DNA of 64,000 bases from Lindgomyces ingoldianus (taxonomy: Eukaryota; Ascomycota; Dothideomycetes; Pleosporales; Lindgomycetaceae): NCBI RefSeq assembly GCF_010093535.1, contig NW_022985186.1, positions 840,637 through 904,636 of the forward strand. The letters are read 5' to 3'. Of this stretch, positions 47,260 through 60,800 are shown one piece after another (position 1 is the first letter of the stretch; the number at the start of each line of letters is the position of its first letter). Below the pieces are notes generated by a model. It saw only the letters and a program-made list of their open reading frames with translations. It was not told the DNA's origin and did not search any database. The position numbers were made by a program, and so were the translations under genes.

Positions 47260-50200
47260 ACTAAATATACTAGTATTACTTACTCTTACACTTTAGCTAG
47301 CACTACACTAATTACTGTATAAATAATACATGCCACTCTACCTAACGCCTGCTCTACACCCTTAATTGTACACACTACTGCCTGCAGTAGTGTATACACT
47401 ACTGATACCACCTGCACAATCTATACTACATTACAACCTGTACAAACTTCTACCTTAAAAAGAAACTACTAAAGAAAAACTTCTAGTAAATAAAATTATA
47501 TAATTCTAAAAAGCATAAAAAAAAATAATAACTATATAGGTTAACTATATAACATTTTTATAAATAAAATAAAGATCTTTATAAATCTATGTTAATAGCT
47601 AAATATTTAGGAAACTTAGTACATAGACATCTTTCTAGATATCCTAGATAGGTAGGCAAATATGTACTATATACACAACATAGGCTCTAGACATAACTAG
47701 AAGCATTTGTATAACACTTTAAGTAGTTACTTTAACACTAATATAAACTATAGCTAGTACTAGACAGACTAGATAATAATAACTTTTATATAATACTAAT
47801 AAAAAAACTTTAATAAGAGTTTATATAAAGTTTTTAAAGTAATAATTAATAAGCTTATGCTTATATAAAGGGCACAAAAAATAAAATTTTAAAAGAATGT
47901 TTTACTACACACTGCTGTTATATAAGCCTATTAAGGATAACTAGAACTAGAATATGCTATGTTTACTATTAAGCCTTTATATAAAGCTTTATTTAGTAAC
48001 TTATAAGCATTACTTTAAGTTACTATAGACTAAAGAGTAAACTAATACCTCTAGGAACTGCCTAATGCATACTATATAAACTGCTAATATAACTCTACAT
48101 AATAAAAGTCTATATAATAAAATAAAAGCTTCTTTTTGCATAGAAGAGGACAACATAGAAAATTTTTATCTAGGTTTAGGCTATAATCTAGAGACAACTA
48201 CATGTAGATAAAAAAGTGCTTTATCTACTATAAAAAAATATTAGTTATTAAACTACTCTTATAATAACTATATATAAGTAAAAAACTAGTACATTACTTT
48301 ATATAAAGATTTTTATAATAAGACTTTATTATATAAAGCTATTACCTTATATATCTAAGACTTTAAAAGTTACTTTAAAGAAAAAAATAATTTGCATAAT
48401 ACAAAGAAAATAGAATAAAAGAGTAAGAATGCTAAAAAAGCTAATAACTACTTTACCTCTACTACCTATTTACACTGTGCAACAGAAGAGGACATCTACA
48501 GCATTAAACCTAAAGAATATGCTAAGCAGTTTATCCTTAATAACTAATACTATATAGTATACTAAGGTCAACTATAAGATATAAGCGCAGTAAAGATCTT
48601 TACTATTAGTAAGTCTTAACTTAAGGCGTACATATAAGAAAACCTATATATAAAAATTAATTAGACACCTAGCTAAATAAATATTAGCTTTAAAGGCTAG
48701 ACACTAAAGGGATTAATTAGTACTATATAAATCTAGAACCTAATTAGTCTAGTTATATACTACATTTTAAAGACTTTAACACTATTTCTGCTATTACTAG
48801 CAAATGCTAACTAACTTAGAGCATACTTTAATAATATTTTAAATGTTATTATACATAAAGATAAAACTACTGTCTTTATTATATAAAAATAAAGACACTT
48901 TTTTTTTAATGTTAGTAAGAAAGAATTTATGTCTTTTTTTACTAAATTAAAACTTTACTGCCTCTACTACTAATTTAGACACCCCTGCATAAAGAGACTC
49001 TAGAAGATGCTAACTAGCGCTAGCCACAATGTTAATGCTGCAGTGCTAGAAGAGATTAAGAAGTTCTGCTACCTCTGCTAATTATATAACTAGGCTTTAT
49101 AAAGATTTAAGTTTATAATTAAAAATAACACTTACTTTAACTATAAAGTTGTTATTAATGTTATATAAATTAATAATAAAGATATTTTACATGTTATTAA
49201 TATAAATATATTATTTTAGGCTGCTACATTTCTAAAATTTATGTCTGCACAAGATACCTAGGATGCACTGTGCAAATGCTAGATTAACACCTATTAAAGA
49301 CCTCTAAACTACATTATGTATAACCTTAGTATAAACTTTGCTTTAAAGAATTTTTAAGCTTATATAAAAATTATAGAAGCTATATGTAGGCAGATGCCTA
49401 TAAAAGCATATTAAGTAGTTAGAAAAGTTAAGCGCGCGCACATACCTCTCTAACAAGTGTTTAACATTCTAAAGACTAAGCTAGGTAACTATATAAATAA
49501 TAAGGCTATTCTGCAGATAGCAGTTAAGGCTCTAAACAACATAGCTAGCCTGCACAGTCTAGTACCCACGCTGCTAGTTGTTAGGGCATACTTAAGAATT
49601 AACCTAGACTTTTTACTATTACTAAACATTATTACATAAGCAAGTGCTATATAAAAGGTAATAAAAATACTTTAAAAAAACTATGTAAAAGTAAATATTA
49701 ATTATATAATTAATACTTATAATAGCTTTATAACACATAAAGTTCTTAACTTCCCTCTTAGCTTAAAGATTATAGCATAGAGAGAGAAGAAAGGCTAGAC
49801 TAGCTTATACAAGATTAAGAGCATTAAAGAAAGAGACATTATTATTAAGAGAAAAAATAGCCTACTAAAGCTCTAATATACACAGGTTAAACTATACTAT
49901 AAAGAAAAGAAGAAAGACAACCTACTTATAATAGATAACCTAGATAAACTAATCTCTATATAAAAGAATTTTTTAAAGAAGAGAAAAAAAAACAGCTTTA
50001 TAAAAATGTTATAAAGGTAGAACTAAAGCCTACTATAAACTAAGCCTTTTAAGATAGTAATGCTGCACTAGTGTAAAAGAAAGATATAAATACTAAAAAA
50101 AGTAAAAGGCAAAGGAAACCTGTATAAAGTCTAGACTAGGTATTTCTAACTTAGAAAAAGAAAGATAATTAGGCCTTATCTATTAAGCTTTATATAGATA

Positions 50201-51720
50201 GTCTAATTACTACACCTAAAAAACTATTTAAAAAATTAGACTATATAAAGATAAACACTTTAATTACTAATAGCACTTTTAAAGTTATAGTGTATAACTT
50301 AATAAAGCATAAAGGTTAGATTTTTAACTTTTACTTTATATAAAAAGTAAAAGGCAAAATAACTTAATAATATAAAAAATCCTGCTTAGTGTTTACTAGC
50401 TACTTAAATAAAAAATAAAAAAAATCCTTACCTAGTTACTAACTATTTAGAGAATAAGCTAGAGACTACTTTTAGCTATAAAAGTAAGCTTAAAAGCTAT
50501 ATATAAAATGCATTTTAAACTATGTAATATTACATAAGTATATATTTAATTAATAAATAAGCTTATGCGCACGCTATATATAAAGCTACGAAAAAAAATG
50601 CGCTAAAGCTTTCTACTAAATATAATACTCTAGGTTGTACAACTTTTATATAGAGCTACTAAATTAGGACTGTATTAGTTTAAGACATACTATAACTACT
50701 ATAAAAAAAAGCTGTGTATGCACATCTTTTTATACAACCTTTACTTCTTAATTACTAATAAAAAAAAGCACACCTTTAGTATTACTAGCTTATAAAGAGA
50801 TAATACTTTAAGCATTATAATAAAAGATTTTATATAAAAAAAAAAAAAAACTATAAAAAGTAAAGTTTTATATAAAGAGTAAAACTATCTTAGTAAAGAA
50901 GCAGCTTATTAAGTTTAATAGTAGAAAGATTAAACTTACACATAATATAATAGTTTTTACTTAAAAAAGATAAGTAAGCTACTTTTATATAATTAACCTA
51001 AAAAATAAAAATGCTGTATAATAATATGTTAAGTAATGTGTAAAAAAAGTATATATTACATTTATATGTTAACTAGAGGCAGTATTTAACTTATTTATTA
51101 CTACATAAACTATAGACTTTTTATATAATAATATTAACACACTTAACACATAAATTTAATAGCAGATAGATAATAGTAAGTATAGTCTTACCTTTCTACT
51201 ATTATAGCTTAATTAGGTAAAGCTATTTATTTTTATAAATAAATTATTTACTAATAATAAGAACTTTAGCTTACAGCTAGAATTTTTAATTATATTAAGT
51301 AATAAAGACTATATAAAGTAAAGTAACTACTTTAAAATACTAGGCAACATTATATACTAGAATTCTACTAAGTGTAAAAGAGTAACTAGAAGTGTCTTTA
51401 CTAGTAAACTATATAAAATAGTTAAAGGGTTTAATAATATAATTACCTTTAGTATAACTTTATAGTAAATTATATAAACACTTAAACTACTACTAATTTT
51501 AGTAGTAATCTATATAGATTTAAAGTTTCTATATAATTACTTTATTAAGCTAAGCACTACTAGTAAAAAGGAACTTATAATTAACATTATATTACTTTAT
51601 AAATTATATAAAAAAAAGAAAATTGCTAAAATTAAGTAAATTAATAGTAAAGATAACTTAGTAAATGCATATATAAAGAAAACACTAAACTAAGCTTTTT
51701 AATTATTAGTTCTAACTAAC
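47260..51720 (+). pseudogene. Copia-D gag-pol remnant
   Basis: Read through stops on the plus strand: gag ~47.3-48.5 kb; integrase zinc region ~48.95-49.09 kb (FCYLC pair near 49065); integrase core to ~49.62 kb, where a short intact frame (49457-49639, containing AVKALNNIASLHSLVPTLLV) survives; reverse transcriptase ~50.25-50.83 kb; RNase H ~51.0-51.7 kb. The order integrase before RT is diagnostic for Copia. A perfect 10-bp-stem hairpin (ACACTACTGC..GCAGTAGTGT) lies in gag near 47386-47407. Confidence 0.85.
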
Positions 51721-52134
51721 TGCCTCTCTGTCTAGATAGAAGCATCTGTGGACTAGCTACATTCTGTGCGCAAAGATGCTTTAGACTAACTAGACTAATA
51801 ACACTTTTATATAAAGCCTATTTTCTTTTATTTTATTTTTTTTTATATTATACGCACTTATTTTTCTTATTATAAGAATCTGTTACTGCTAGCACTATAT
51901 AAAAAGAGAAAAGAGCTAAGAGATTATACAGCAAGGCTTAGAAAGTAAAGGATAAAGAAAAGAAAAGCTATTTATATAGCATAACTAGCTTATTCTAATG
52001 TATAGCATTACTAGGGGGAAGTCTTAATAAATAAAGTAAAGTAAAGGTAGAACATAATTAGATAGACTTACATAGACAGAAAAGAGGTAACATGTACAGA
52101 AGGCAACTCTTTAGACAAAAAGAAAAGTTGCTAG

Positions 52135-52414
52135 TGTCTGTACGCAGTAGTAGTGTTATAGCCTAGATATAAGTAATTACGCATAAGCAGGATTACATAT
52201 CTATGTTACATAATGCTTATATATAAACCTCTATGCGCAAACATCTAAATATCCCCTTTTTTCTTTATATAGAGGAAAGATAAGAGTAATAGAACTAGAA
52301 ACATGTTACTGTTACCTTACCTACCTTATACGCTGTGCACACTGTACACCACTCTTACTCTTGCTACTTAAGTGCTTATACTATAAGCAGCTAGCTGTTA
52401 GAGCCTATTTAACA
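52135..52414 (+). repeat. Copia-D 3' LTR (280 bp)
   Basis: Mutated inner start (TGTTATAGCCTAGATATAAG against TGTCACGGCCTGGATACAAG in the aligned 5' segment) and a cleaner outer end (CTGTGCACACTGTACACCAC). Confidence 0.92.
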
Positions 52415-52419
52415 ACTAA

Positions 52420-52935
52420 TCTTAATAGCTAAACTTTTTTTTAAAAGACTTAAAGCTAAAAACTTACTAGATTTAAAGTTAAACTTTAGTAGTATAGCTT
52501 TTAAAAACTAAGTTACTTAGTTAAAGGCATAAATTAAACAGCTAACTAGATTAAAAACTATTAGTCTTAATTAACTTTTACTAACTACTAAATTACCTCT
52601 AATAATGCCTTAAATTCCTTTTACTATACTAATTATAGAAGACTTTTTAGGCACTTTTAAGCCTTTTTAAAGCTACTTTACTAAATGTAGACTTAAGATT
52701 AAGAACCTTATAAATAGTAAAAAACTTATATTTAAATAATAGTAAGCTTTTATTATAAATAGACTTAACATTAATTTAAATTACTATTAGAGTAAGTGTG
52801 CACGCATAGTGTTAGTATAGAGACACACTACTAGTATTGCAAAGAAATACCTAAAGCCTAGATACCTAGCTAAATTAAATAACTATTAGTTTAAAAATAA
52901 AAATAAAAATAATTAAGCTTTTATAAACTTACTTT
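52420..52935 (+). repeat. Repeat X, copy 2, right part
   Basis: Resumes repeat X after Copia-D and is collinear with ~37236-37751, ending TTATAAACTTAC. Beyond it, 52936-53249 is A+T-rich with no recognised gene and may be further X sequence that copy 1 lost to Copia-C. Confidence 0.78.
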
Positions 52936-53249
52936 ATTACTAGTAATAAAAAGATAAAAGTGTAATAAGTGTTTTAAACTCTAAAAATAAGTAAAAAAAA
53001 GTGTTTTTTCACCCTTAAAGCTTACTTTATCAGTGCTGCTGTTAAAAAGCTTATATTAAAGTTAAAATAGTTTTTTCACTTATAAAAAAATACTACCTAG
53101 CCTAAAAGTACTAAAATTAGGTTTTAAACACACTTAAAAAAGCTTTTTTTAAGATAATAGTAGCCTACTTAATAGCTTATAACATAAAAAAAAAAAGTTT
53201 TACTATTGTAAAGTAAACTATTAACTACACTTAATAATTTAATAGTAAA
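52936..53249. other. A+T-rich spacer, nothing recognised
   Basis: No coding or repeat match within the window. It continues beyond the next Copia-D at 57233 (GTAAA duplication). Confidence 0.5.
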
Positions 53250-56200
53250 TGTTAAATAGGCTCTAACAGCTAGCTGCTTGTAGTATAAGCACTTAAGTAG
53301 CAAGAGTAAGAGTGGTGTACAGTGTGCACAGCGTATAAGGTAGGTAAGGTAAGGGCAACATGTTTTTAGTTTTATTACTCTTATTTTTCCTTTATATAAA
53401 AGAAAAAAGGGATATTTAAATATTTACATATAAAAGTTTACACATAAGTATTATGTAATATAAATATGTAATCTTACTTATGCGTAATTACTTATATCTA
53501 GGCTATAATACTGCTGCTATGTATAGATACTAGCAACTTTTCTTTTTATCTAAAGAGTTACTTTTTATACATGTTACTTTTTTTTAATTTATATAAGTCT
53601 ATCTAATTATGTTCTACCTTTACTCTACCTTATTTATTAGAACTTGCCTTAGTAATGCTATATATTAAAATAAGCTAGTTACACTATATAAAAACCTTTA
53701 TAAATAGTGTAAAGTATTTTAAGCTATTATTATCTAGCCTTTATATGCTTACCTTATAAGTAATTTAGTAGTGTATAAACTATTTTATGCAAGGTTTTGT
53801 GCTAGAATAGTGTAGAATCTTTGCGTAGGCAGGTGCGTAGGGAGGTGTATATAATAAGGTCTTCTTTTTTTCTTTACTTTCTCTTCTTTATTCTTTACTT
53901 TTTAGGCCCTACTGTACTATTCTCTAGCTCTTTTCTTTTTTTATACAGTGCTAATAGTAACAGATACTCCTGTCTGTACACACACACACACACATACACA
54001 CACACATAGAGAGAGAGAGAGAGATGTCTCTCTAGCCTTCCTCCTCTACCTCTAGCGCTGTTAGTGCGGGCGTCTTTAACATCCTTGTGCAGTCTAGCAG
54101 CCTAGGGCGCATCTATGTTACTTTTTTAACTAGTTTTACTACTAATTAGTAGTTTATTTAGCATTTTAGCATAAATATATAAATCTTTTAGCTCTTTTAC
54201 TTTTTTTTTATATAAAATGCTAATTATAGATAGGCTAAGAAGTAGCATGTAGTAGCTTTACTATTTTATAATATTAATATTATTTTACTTATTAGCACTA
54301 ATCTACAGCTGTAGGCAGCAAAGGTTATGTATTATAAAGAGTACTTTTATGCAGTTTTAGTCTAGAGTTATAGTTAAGTCTTAGTAACTTTATGTGCTTA
54401 TTATTATAGTAGTATTACTAGTGCTTTTTCTTTTATTAAGTATTATATATTAGCTAACTTTTAGGCTAATGCCTACGCCTTATGTGTATAGTAGAGCTGT
54501 GGTCTACATTATAACTACTATATATAAGAGGTGGTGGCTTTTTCTTCTTTTATATACTAGATAAATAGACTGTTTTTTATATATATTTTTTTTTTCTAAT
54601 TTTGTAATAAGAAAAATAAGTGTGTATAATAAAAAAAAATAAAAAAAATAAGCCTTATATAAAGGTGTTATTAGTTTAGTTAGTCTAAAGCATCTTTGCG
54701 CATAAAATCTAGCTAGTCTACAAATGCTTCTATCTAGACAGAGAGGTAGTTAGTTAGAACTAATAATTAAAAAGCCTAGTTTAGTGTTTTCTTTATATAT
54801 ATATTTACTAAGTTATTTTTACTATTAATCTACTTTATTTTAGTAATTTCTTTTTTTTATATAATTTATAAAGTAATATAATGTTAATTATAAGTTACTT
54901 TTTACTAGTAGTGCTTAGCTTAATAAGGTAATTATATAAAAACTTTAAATTTATATAAATTACTACTAGAATTAGTAGTAGTTTAAGTATTTATATAATT
55001 TACTATAAAGTTATACTAAAAGTAATTACATTATTAAACTTTTTAACTATTTTATATAGTTTACTAGTAAAGACACTTTTAGTTACTTTTTTACACTTAG
55101 TAGAATTTTAGTGTATAATGTTACCTAGTATTTTAAAGTAGTTACTTTACTTTATATAGTCTTTATTACTTAATATAATTAAAAATCCTAGCTATAAGCT
55201 AAGGTTTTTATTATTAGTAAATAATTTATTTATAAAGATAAACAGCTTTGCATAATTAAGCTATAATAGTAGAAAAGTAAAACTATGCTTACTATTATCT
55301 ATTTATTATTAAATTTATACATTAAGTGTATTAATATTATTATATAAAGGGTCTATAGTTTATGTAGTAATAGAGAGGTTAAATGCTGCCTTTAGTTAAC
55401 ATATAGATGTAATATATGCCTCTTTTACATATTACTTAACATATTATTATGCAGCATTTTTATTCTTTAAGTTAATTATATAAAAGTAGCTTACTTATCT
55501 TTTTTAAGTAAAAACTATTATGTTATGTATAAGTTTAATTTTTCTACTATTAAACTTAATAGGCTGCTTCTCTGCTAAAATAGCCTTACTTTTTATATAA
55601 AACTTTACTTTTTATAGTTTTTTTTTTTTTTATATAAAATCCTTTATTATAATGCTTAAAGTGTTATATAAATGCTTCTAGTTATTTCTAAGGCCTATGT
55701 TGTGCATATAGTGCATATTTACCTAACTTTCTAGGATATCTAGAAAGATGTCTGTGTACTAAGTTTCCTAGATATCTAGCTATTAACATAAATTAATAAA
55801 GATCTTTATTTTATTTATAAAGATGTTATATAGTTAACTTATATAGTTATTATTTTTTTTTTTATGCTTTTTAAAATTATATAATTTTATTTGCTAGAAG
55901 TTTTTATTTAGCAGTTTCCCTCTAGAGTAGAAGTTTATATAGGTTGTAATGTAGTATAGATTGTGCAGGTAGTATTAGTAGTGTATACACTACTGCAGGC
56001 AGTAGTGTGTATAATTAAGGGTGTGGAGCAGGCGTTAAGTAGGGTAGCATGTATTATTTGTATAGTAATTAGTGTAGTGCTAGCTAAGGTGTAAGAGCAG
56101 GTAATGCTAGTATGTTTAGTGTTAATAGCAGCATTATATTTAGTCTACTTCTGTGTAGAGCCTTATATAGTAATAAAAGTTATATATAAACCCTTTTTAG

Positions 56201-57232
56201 TGCAATTGCTTTTTCTTATGCTATATTATATAGCTTCTAGGCTTAGGTACCTTTAGTGCTTAGCTATAGTGTAATTTTTTTATTCTTTAGCACTTATATA
56301 AGCTTTCTTTTAAACGTGTAGCTAAGTGCTAAAAAGTCTTATAGTGTCTATTTTTTAAAATCCTTTATGTATAAACTTAAAAGAGTAGCGCCTTTCTAAG
56401 TTATTATGCATAGATTAGTAATTATATAACTTATATATAATTAAGTTTATAGGCTTATTAAAGCCTCTAACATGTTAATCTTGTTATTCTAGTACTTTCG
56501 GCTAGTCTTGTTCTGTAGTGTTGCCTCTAATATTTTTATGTCCTTTATAAGTTGTTTGTATAATAAGAATTTTTTTTTTTTATTATTACGCAGAGTTGTT
56601 AGTTGCTAATAAGATTTTATTATAATAGTATAGTTAATTGCTTTTCTAGTAGATTACGCAGGTACTGCTGTTATCTAGCTGCTAGGTTGTGCAGCTTTAA
56701 TAGCTTTAGTGTGCGCCTTACACTATCTCCTCTTTACTTTGTACAGTAGCAGAGCTTGCTGTATAATGCAAAGGATTAATCTGCTATCCTAAGAGATAGG
56801 TAACTAAACAAAGTACCTTATAAAGCGTAGGTACTCTGCTGTTACTCTTCTTAAGAGATAGGTAATAAAACAAAGTACCTTATAAAGCCTAAGTACTCTA
56901 TTATTACTTTTGCTAATTTATAGTTAATTAAATTAACTACTAATTAGTGTTAAATAGGCTCTAACAGCTAGCTGCTTATAGTATAAGCACTTAAGTAGTA
57001 AAAGTAAGAGTAGTATACAGTGTGCACAGCGTATAAGGTAGGTAAAGTAAAGGTAACATGTTTCTAGTTCTATTGCTCTTATCTTTCCTCTGTATAAAGA
57101 AAAAAGAGGATATCTAGATGTTTGCGCATAGAGGTTTGCGCACAAGCATTATGTGACATAGATACGTGATCCTGCTTGTGCGCGATTGCTTGTATCTAGG
57201 CCGCAACGCTGCTGCTGCGTACAGACAGTAAA
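53245..57232 (-). mobile_element. Copia-D, minus strand, internally deleted (3978 bp)
   Basis: The element is 53250-57227 in reverse orientation: LTRs 53250-53529 (3') and 56948-57227 (5'), both 280 bp, flanked by perfect GTAAA (53245-53249, 57228-57232). Compared with 45655-52414 it lacks ~3.1 kb (end of gag, integrase, most of RT): sequence equivalent to ~47720 is joined to ~50810 near 55650. It carries an extra several-hundred-bp insert at ~53966-54598 with a CA/GA microsatellite. The ORF at complement 56933-57145 is LTR sequence. Confidence 0.9.
53966..54598. repeat. Insert with (CA)n and (GA)n microsatellites inside minus-strand Copia-D
   Basis: Absent from the other Copia-D copies at the equivalent point (near 51840-51890 in the plus-strand copy). 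It starts with (CA)n at ~53980-54006 followed by (GA)n at ~54009-54024, then a slightly GC-richer patch (54025-54115) and A+T-rich DNA. Nature unknown. The ORF at 53821-54009 ends in the microsatellite and is not a gene. Confidence 0.6.
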
Positions 57233-57584
57233 CCTATTATAAATTAATTATAAAAAGGTTTTAGTAATACCTTTAAGGCAGTATACTATTCTAGTGCATC
57301 CTAACCGACACCTATGCTAGTACCCTAATCCACCCTAGCTACCTATTAACAACTTAGCTAGACACCTGCCTCTAAAAGATAAACAACTTCTAGTAACTAT
57401 TATAATTATAGTAAACTAAAATATTTTACTAGTAATTATTCTATCTCTAGAGTATAAAAAATTAAAGTAGAGTAATAAAAATTTAAGAAAAAGTTTATAA
57501 ATATAAATAATTATAACTTAACCTTTTCTTAAATAAAAAATAGAAATGCTTAAAAAAAATTTTTATTTTAACCTTAAATAAGTA
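57233..57584. other. A+T-rich spacer, nothing recognised
   Basis: Continuation of the sequence interrupted at 53249. A short less-mutated patch is at ~57297-57375 (CATCCTAACCGACACC). No gene or repeat relation found. Confidence 0.5.
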
Positions 57585-57826
57585 ACGTACTTTATAGGCG
57601 AGTTGCTCACACACCTAAGTTGCTTACTTTTGCCAAGACCCCACCCTAACAAACTCTATTATAGCCTATAACAACCTGCTCTAGCACTATATAGTACAGT
57701 ACAGCCTAGAATATTATTTAGATACTACTTCTGCTTCTTACTTACATATTTGCGTGTTATGCCTAGTTTAATTGCACTATCTATAGAGCCTTTAGGATAG
57801 CTTACCTACTTTAGCTTACACCTGCT
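57583..57826 (-). mobile_element. pogo/Fot1-like element, copy 3, truncated by Gypsy-B
   Basis: Begins ACGTACTT at 57585 after TA (57583-57584) and follows copy 1 (18015 onward) closely for ~240 bp, then stops at the Gypsy-B LTR after CTGCT. Same orientation as copy 1. The rest would lie beyond the far end of Gypsy-B, outside the window. Confidence 0.87.
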
Positions 57827-60800
57827 TGTTACGGTCTATGGTTGGACTAGCGTAACTCCACCGGCAGTGCTCCACAATCTAGCTGGATTGGGACAGGGCT
57901 CGCTTATGGACCAGTCGGAGGACACGGGGGCAGCGCAGCTGCCCGCGATAACGGAAGAATGTGTCATCTAATAGAAAGACGGGCCACAAGTCTAGGAGCC
58001 CAGGGGAGCTTGTAGGAGCCCTCCTTAGCAAGCTCTTATAAACTCCTACCTGCTCCCCTTAGCACTCTAACACATGTATATAGTTCCTGCATTAAACAAC
58101 TTTTAGAAGGTGTGTTTAATGTTTAGTTTATTCTTTACATAGACTAAGTAGCATTTAGCTTTCTAAAGAGCTATAATACTATTTATATATTTTACACTAT
58201 ATATACCTCTAACCCTGTCTAACAGGACTGTTTAACTCTAGCTTTTCTACTGCTGCATAAAGGGCGAACTATAATTTAGTTACCCTACTCTACTCTAATA
58301 GCCTATTAGCCTGTACGTAGGACTGTACACCCTACTAGTTGGCCCCTACTACCTGTTCTATTCCCCTATAGGAATATTATTAGACCTAAGTGCTTTTAAG
58401 AAGCAAGGATTATAACATTAAACACTATCCCCTCTAAAAAGTATAGATACGTTTTAACATAACCTAGATTCTAACATAGCCTACACAGCCTTATTAGGAT
58501 TAATAGAAGTTCCTACCTAAAGCAAAGCTATCTTAGCAGGATAGATTAATTTAATCTAGAAAGACATTAAAAAACTCTAGTAAATTAGTAAAAACATAGG
58601 TAAATTAGTAAGCCTTTAATAAAAAGTTATAGACTTTTACTAAAAAGTAGTAGAATTACAGAACCTTTTTAAACTCTTAAGCCCCTAAGAAGCTACTAAC
58701 TAAGCCTATTAAATACATAAACTATAAGTAGAGCTAGCAAAAATTTAGAACATCTTAACTAAAAAAGCAAGCATTATAGCTAAGAAGACTTTAAGACTAG
58801 CTTTTTTAAAGCTTTTTAAAGGATTACTAAAAGACCTTTAACTATTCTTTATAAAATGTTACCTTTACATGTAATACAACAAAGGAGCATTTTAGACAGA
58901 CATAAAAATAATATCCTAAATAAAACTATACCTAAAAGGCCCCCCTGTAATTTAGTTCTAGCTCTATGTAAATAACTAGATAAACTTTAAAGTAAATAGT
59001 AAAGCACTTACCTCTAAGACAGAGGAAGTGTTTAGTAGTGTTAAAAACTTTAAAAACGCTCTAACAGCTATCTATAGAACCTTAAATAAAAAGAAGATTA
59101 CAGCTAACAAGTTACATACTATAAAACAAGGTACTAGCCTAGTCTAGAACTATGCAGCACGCTTTAGAGAACAATTAGCTATCTACAGATAGATAGACTA
59201 GAAAGCCCTTTATTGCATGTTTTATAATAGACTAAGTAAAATAGTAAAAAATAAATTTATGCATAGTAAAAAGCTAACTACTTTTAAAAACTTTATTATG
59301 TAAGCAAAAACTTATAATAACTGCTATAAGAAGTGTAAAAGAGAAAAAAAATAAAAAGGAACTTCTTAAAGAGTAGAGTTTATTCCTAAAAAAAAAAACC
59401 CTTTATAATATAATAGGAAACTAATAGACCTTAGTTACATAAAGCATACATAAAGCCCCTTTTCTAAGAAGAGCTAAGTTCTAAGATGTAATAGGTTGCC
59501 TTTAATAAAGGAATAATAAAAGTAGCTAAAGGACAAAGCCTGCCTAAACTATAAAAAAGTAGAACATTTCTGCTAAAACTGCCTAGACTTCTAAAAGAGG
59601 GAGAATAAAGATACTACTACAATAATAAAAGCTATTACTGCTAAATATAGCCTTATAAATAAGGAAATATTAGAGAGACTAGATAATAAACTTTACTAGT
59701 AATATAAAAAAAACTACTTTTTAAACAACTGCCCTAAAGTATATTAGAAGGTAGTTATTTAAAACTTTAGTAGCTTAGACATAGTGTTATAGGACTTTAT
59801 AATTCTTAAAAGATATAAAAAAAAGACTTAGATCTAAAAATATATTATAAATATTTAGAAAAAAGAGAAACAGTTCCCTCTTTAAGACTAGACTTTTAGT
59901 ACTTTAGTAAAAGAACTCTCTAGACAGTTCTAGGAATGTAAATGCTAGAAGTGCAGTTTACAACATAACTACCTAAGCTATTGCATAGTAATGCTCTACT
60001 AGATAAACATTAGTAATAACTACCTAATGTTCAATATAATATAGTAGATAGCTAAAGTTAAATATAACATTATAGATAATAAAGAATAATAGCAGTTCTT
60101 TGTCTAGATCTAAGATTAGAAACTAGAAGAACTAGGCAGACCTGCTAGGTTTAAAGTCCTAAAGCTAGTACCTAAAAAGCCTAAGACGCCACTCCTAAGC
60201 CTAGTAATTAGCAGGAAGGCTTTAGTAATGCAATAGAGCTACAGCTAGTGTACACTCTGCAGAAATAAAACCTATAGCACAGATAATTACTAATAGAAAG
60301 GACACCCTGTTTAGATAGTACAAACATAAGAATACCTATAGTAGACTTAGAAGAGCCCCTCTAACATGTTACATAGACCTAATAATTGTCTATACCCCTA
60401 GTACTAATGTACACAGCGTTACTGTATAAAACATTAGGACAACAAACACTGCATAGGCTAGTAGCCTACATAAAAAAAGAACTACAATAGTTGCCTATAG
60501 CAAGAGACAGCCTCTGCCTGCAAAACTATAAACTGCTACACTTATTAGACTGCCCCTTTTTATAAATAGAAGAGATAGCTAGCATGTAAAAAATAAGACA
60601 ACTGTAGGTTCTACTACTTCTAGTAGAAAGCAGCAAGAAAGGAAGACTATTTAACATTACACTACTTAGTTAAAGATTATAAATGCAAAGTAGCTAACTA
60701 CTGCAACTAAGAACATTAAATTTATAAAAAAAAAGGATAAGTTTAACAACAACTTATAGAACATTAACTTCTATCCCCTTCTAAATAAAGAAACCCTCTA

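Larger units (their letters stand above)
45650..52419 (+). mobile_element. Full-length Copia-D retrotransposon (6760 bp) with its target duplication
   Basis: The element is 45655-52414: 280-bp LTRs (45655-45934, 52135-52414), flanked by perfect ACTAA (45650-45654, 52415-52419). Removing it restores the same order as the uninterrupted repeat X copy 1 at ~37235. The internal part has a long leader with tandem repeats, gag, integrase, RT and RNase H (Copia order). Stops throughout. The ORF at 45737-45949 is LTR/leader sequence. Confidence 0.94.

Noticed and set aside
36589..52935. Repeat X pair as simple LTRs of one retroelement
   Set aside because: The interior starts with a complete Copia-C LTR instead of a primer-binding site, and no matching target duplication flanks the outer ends.
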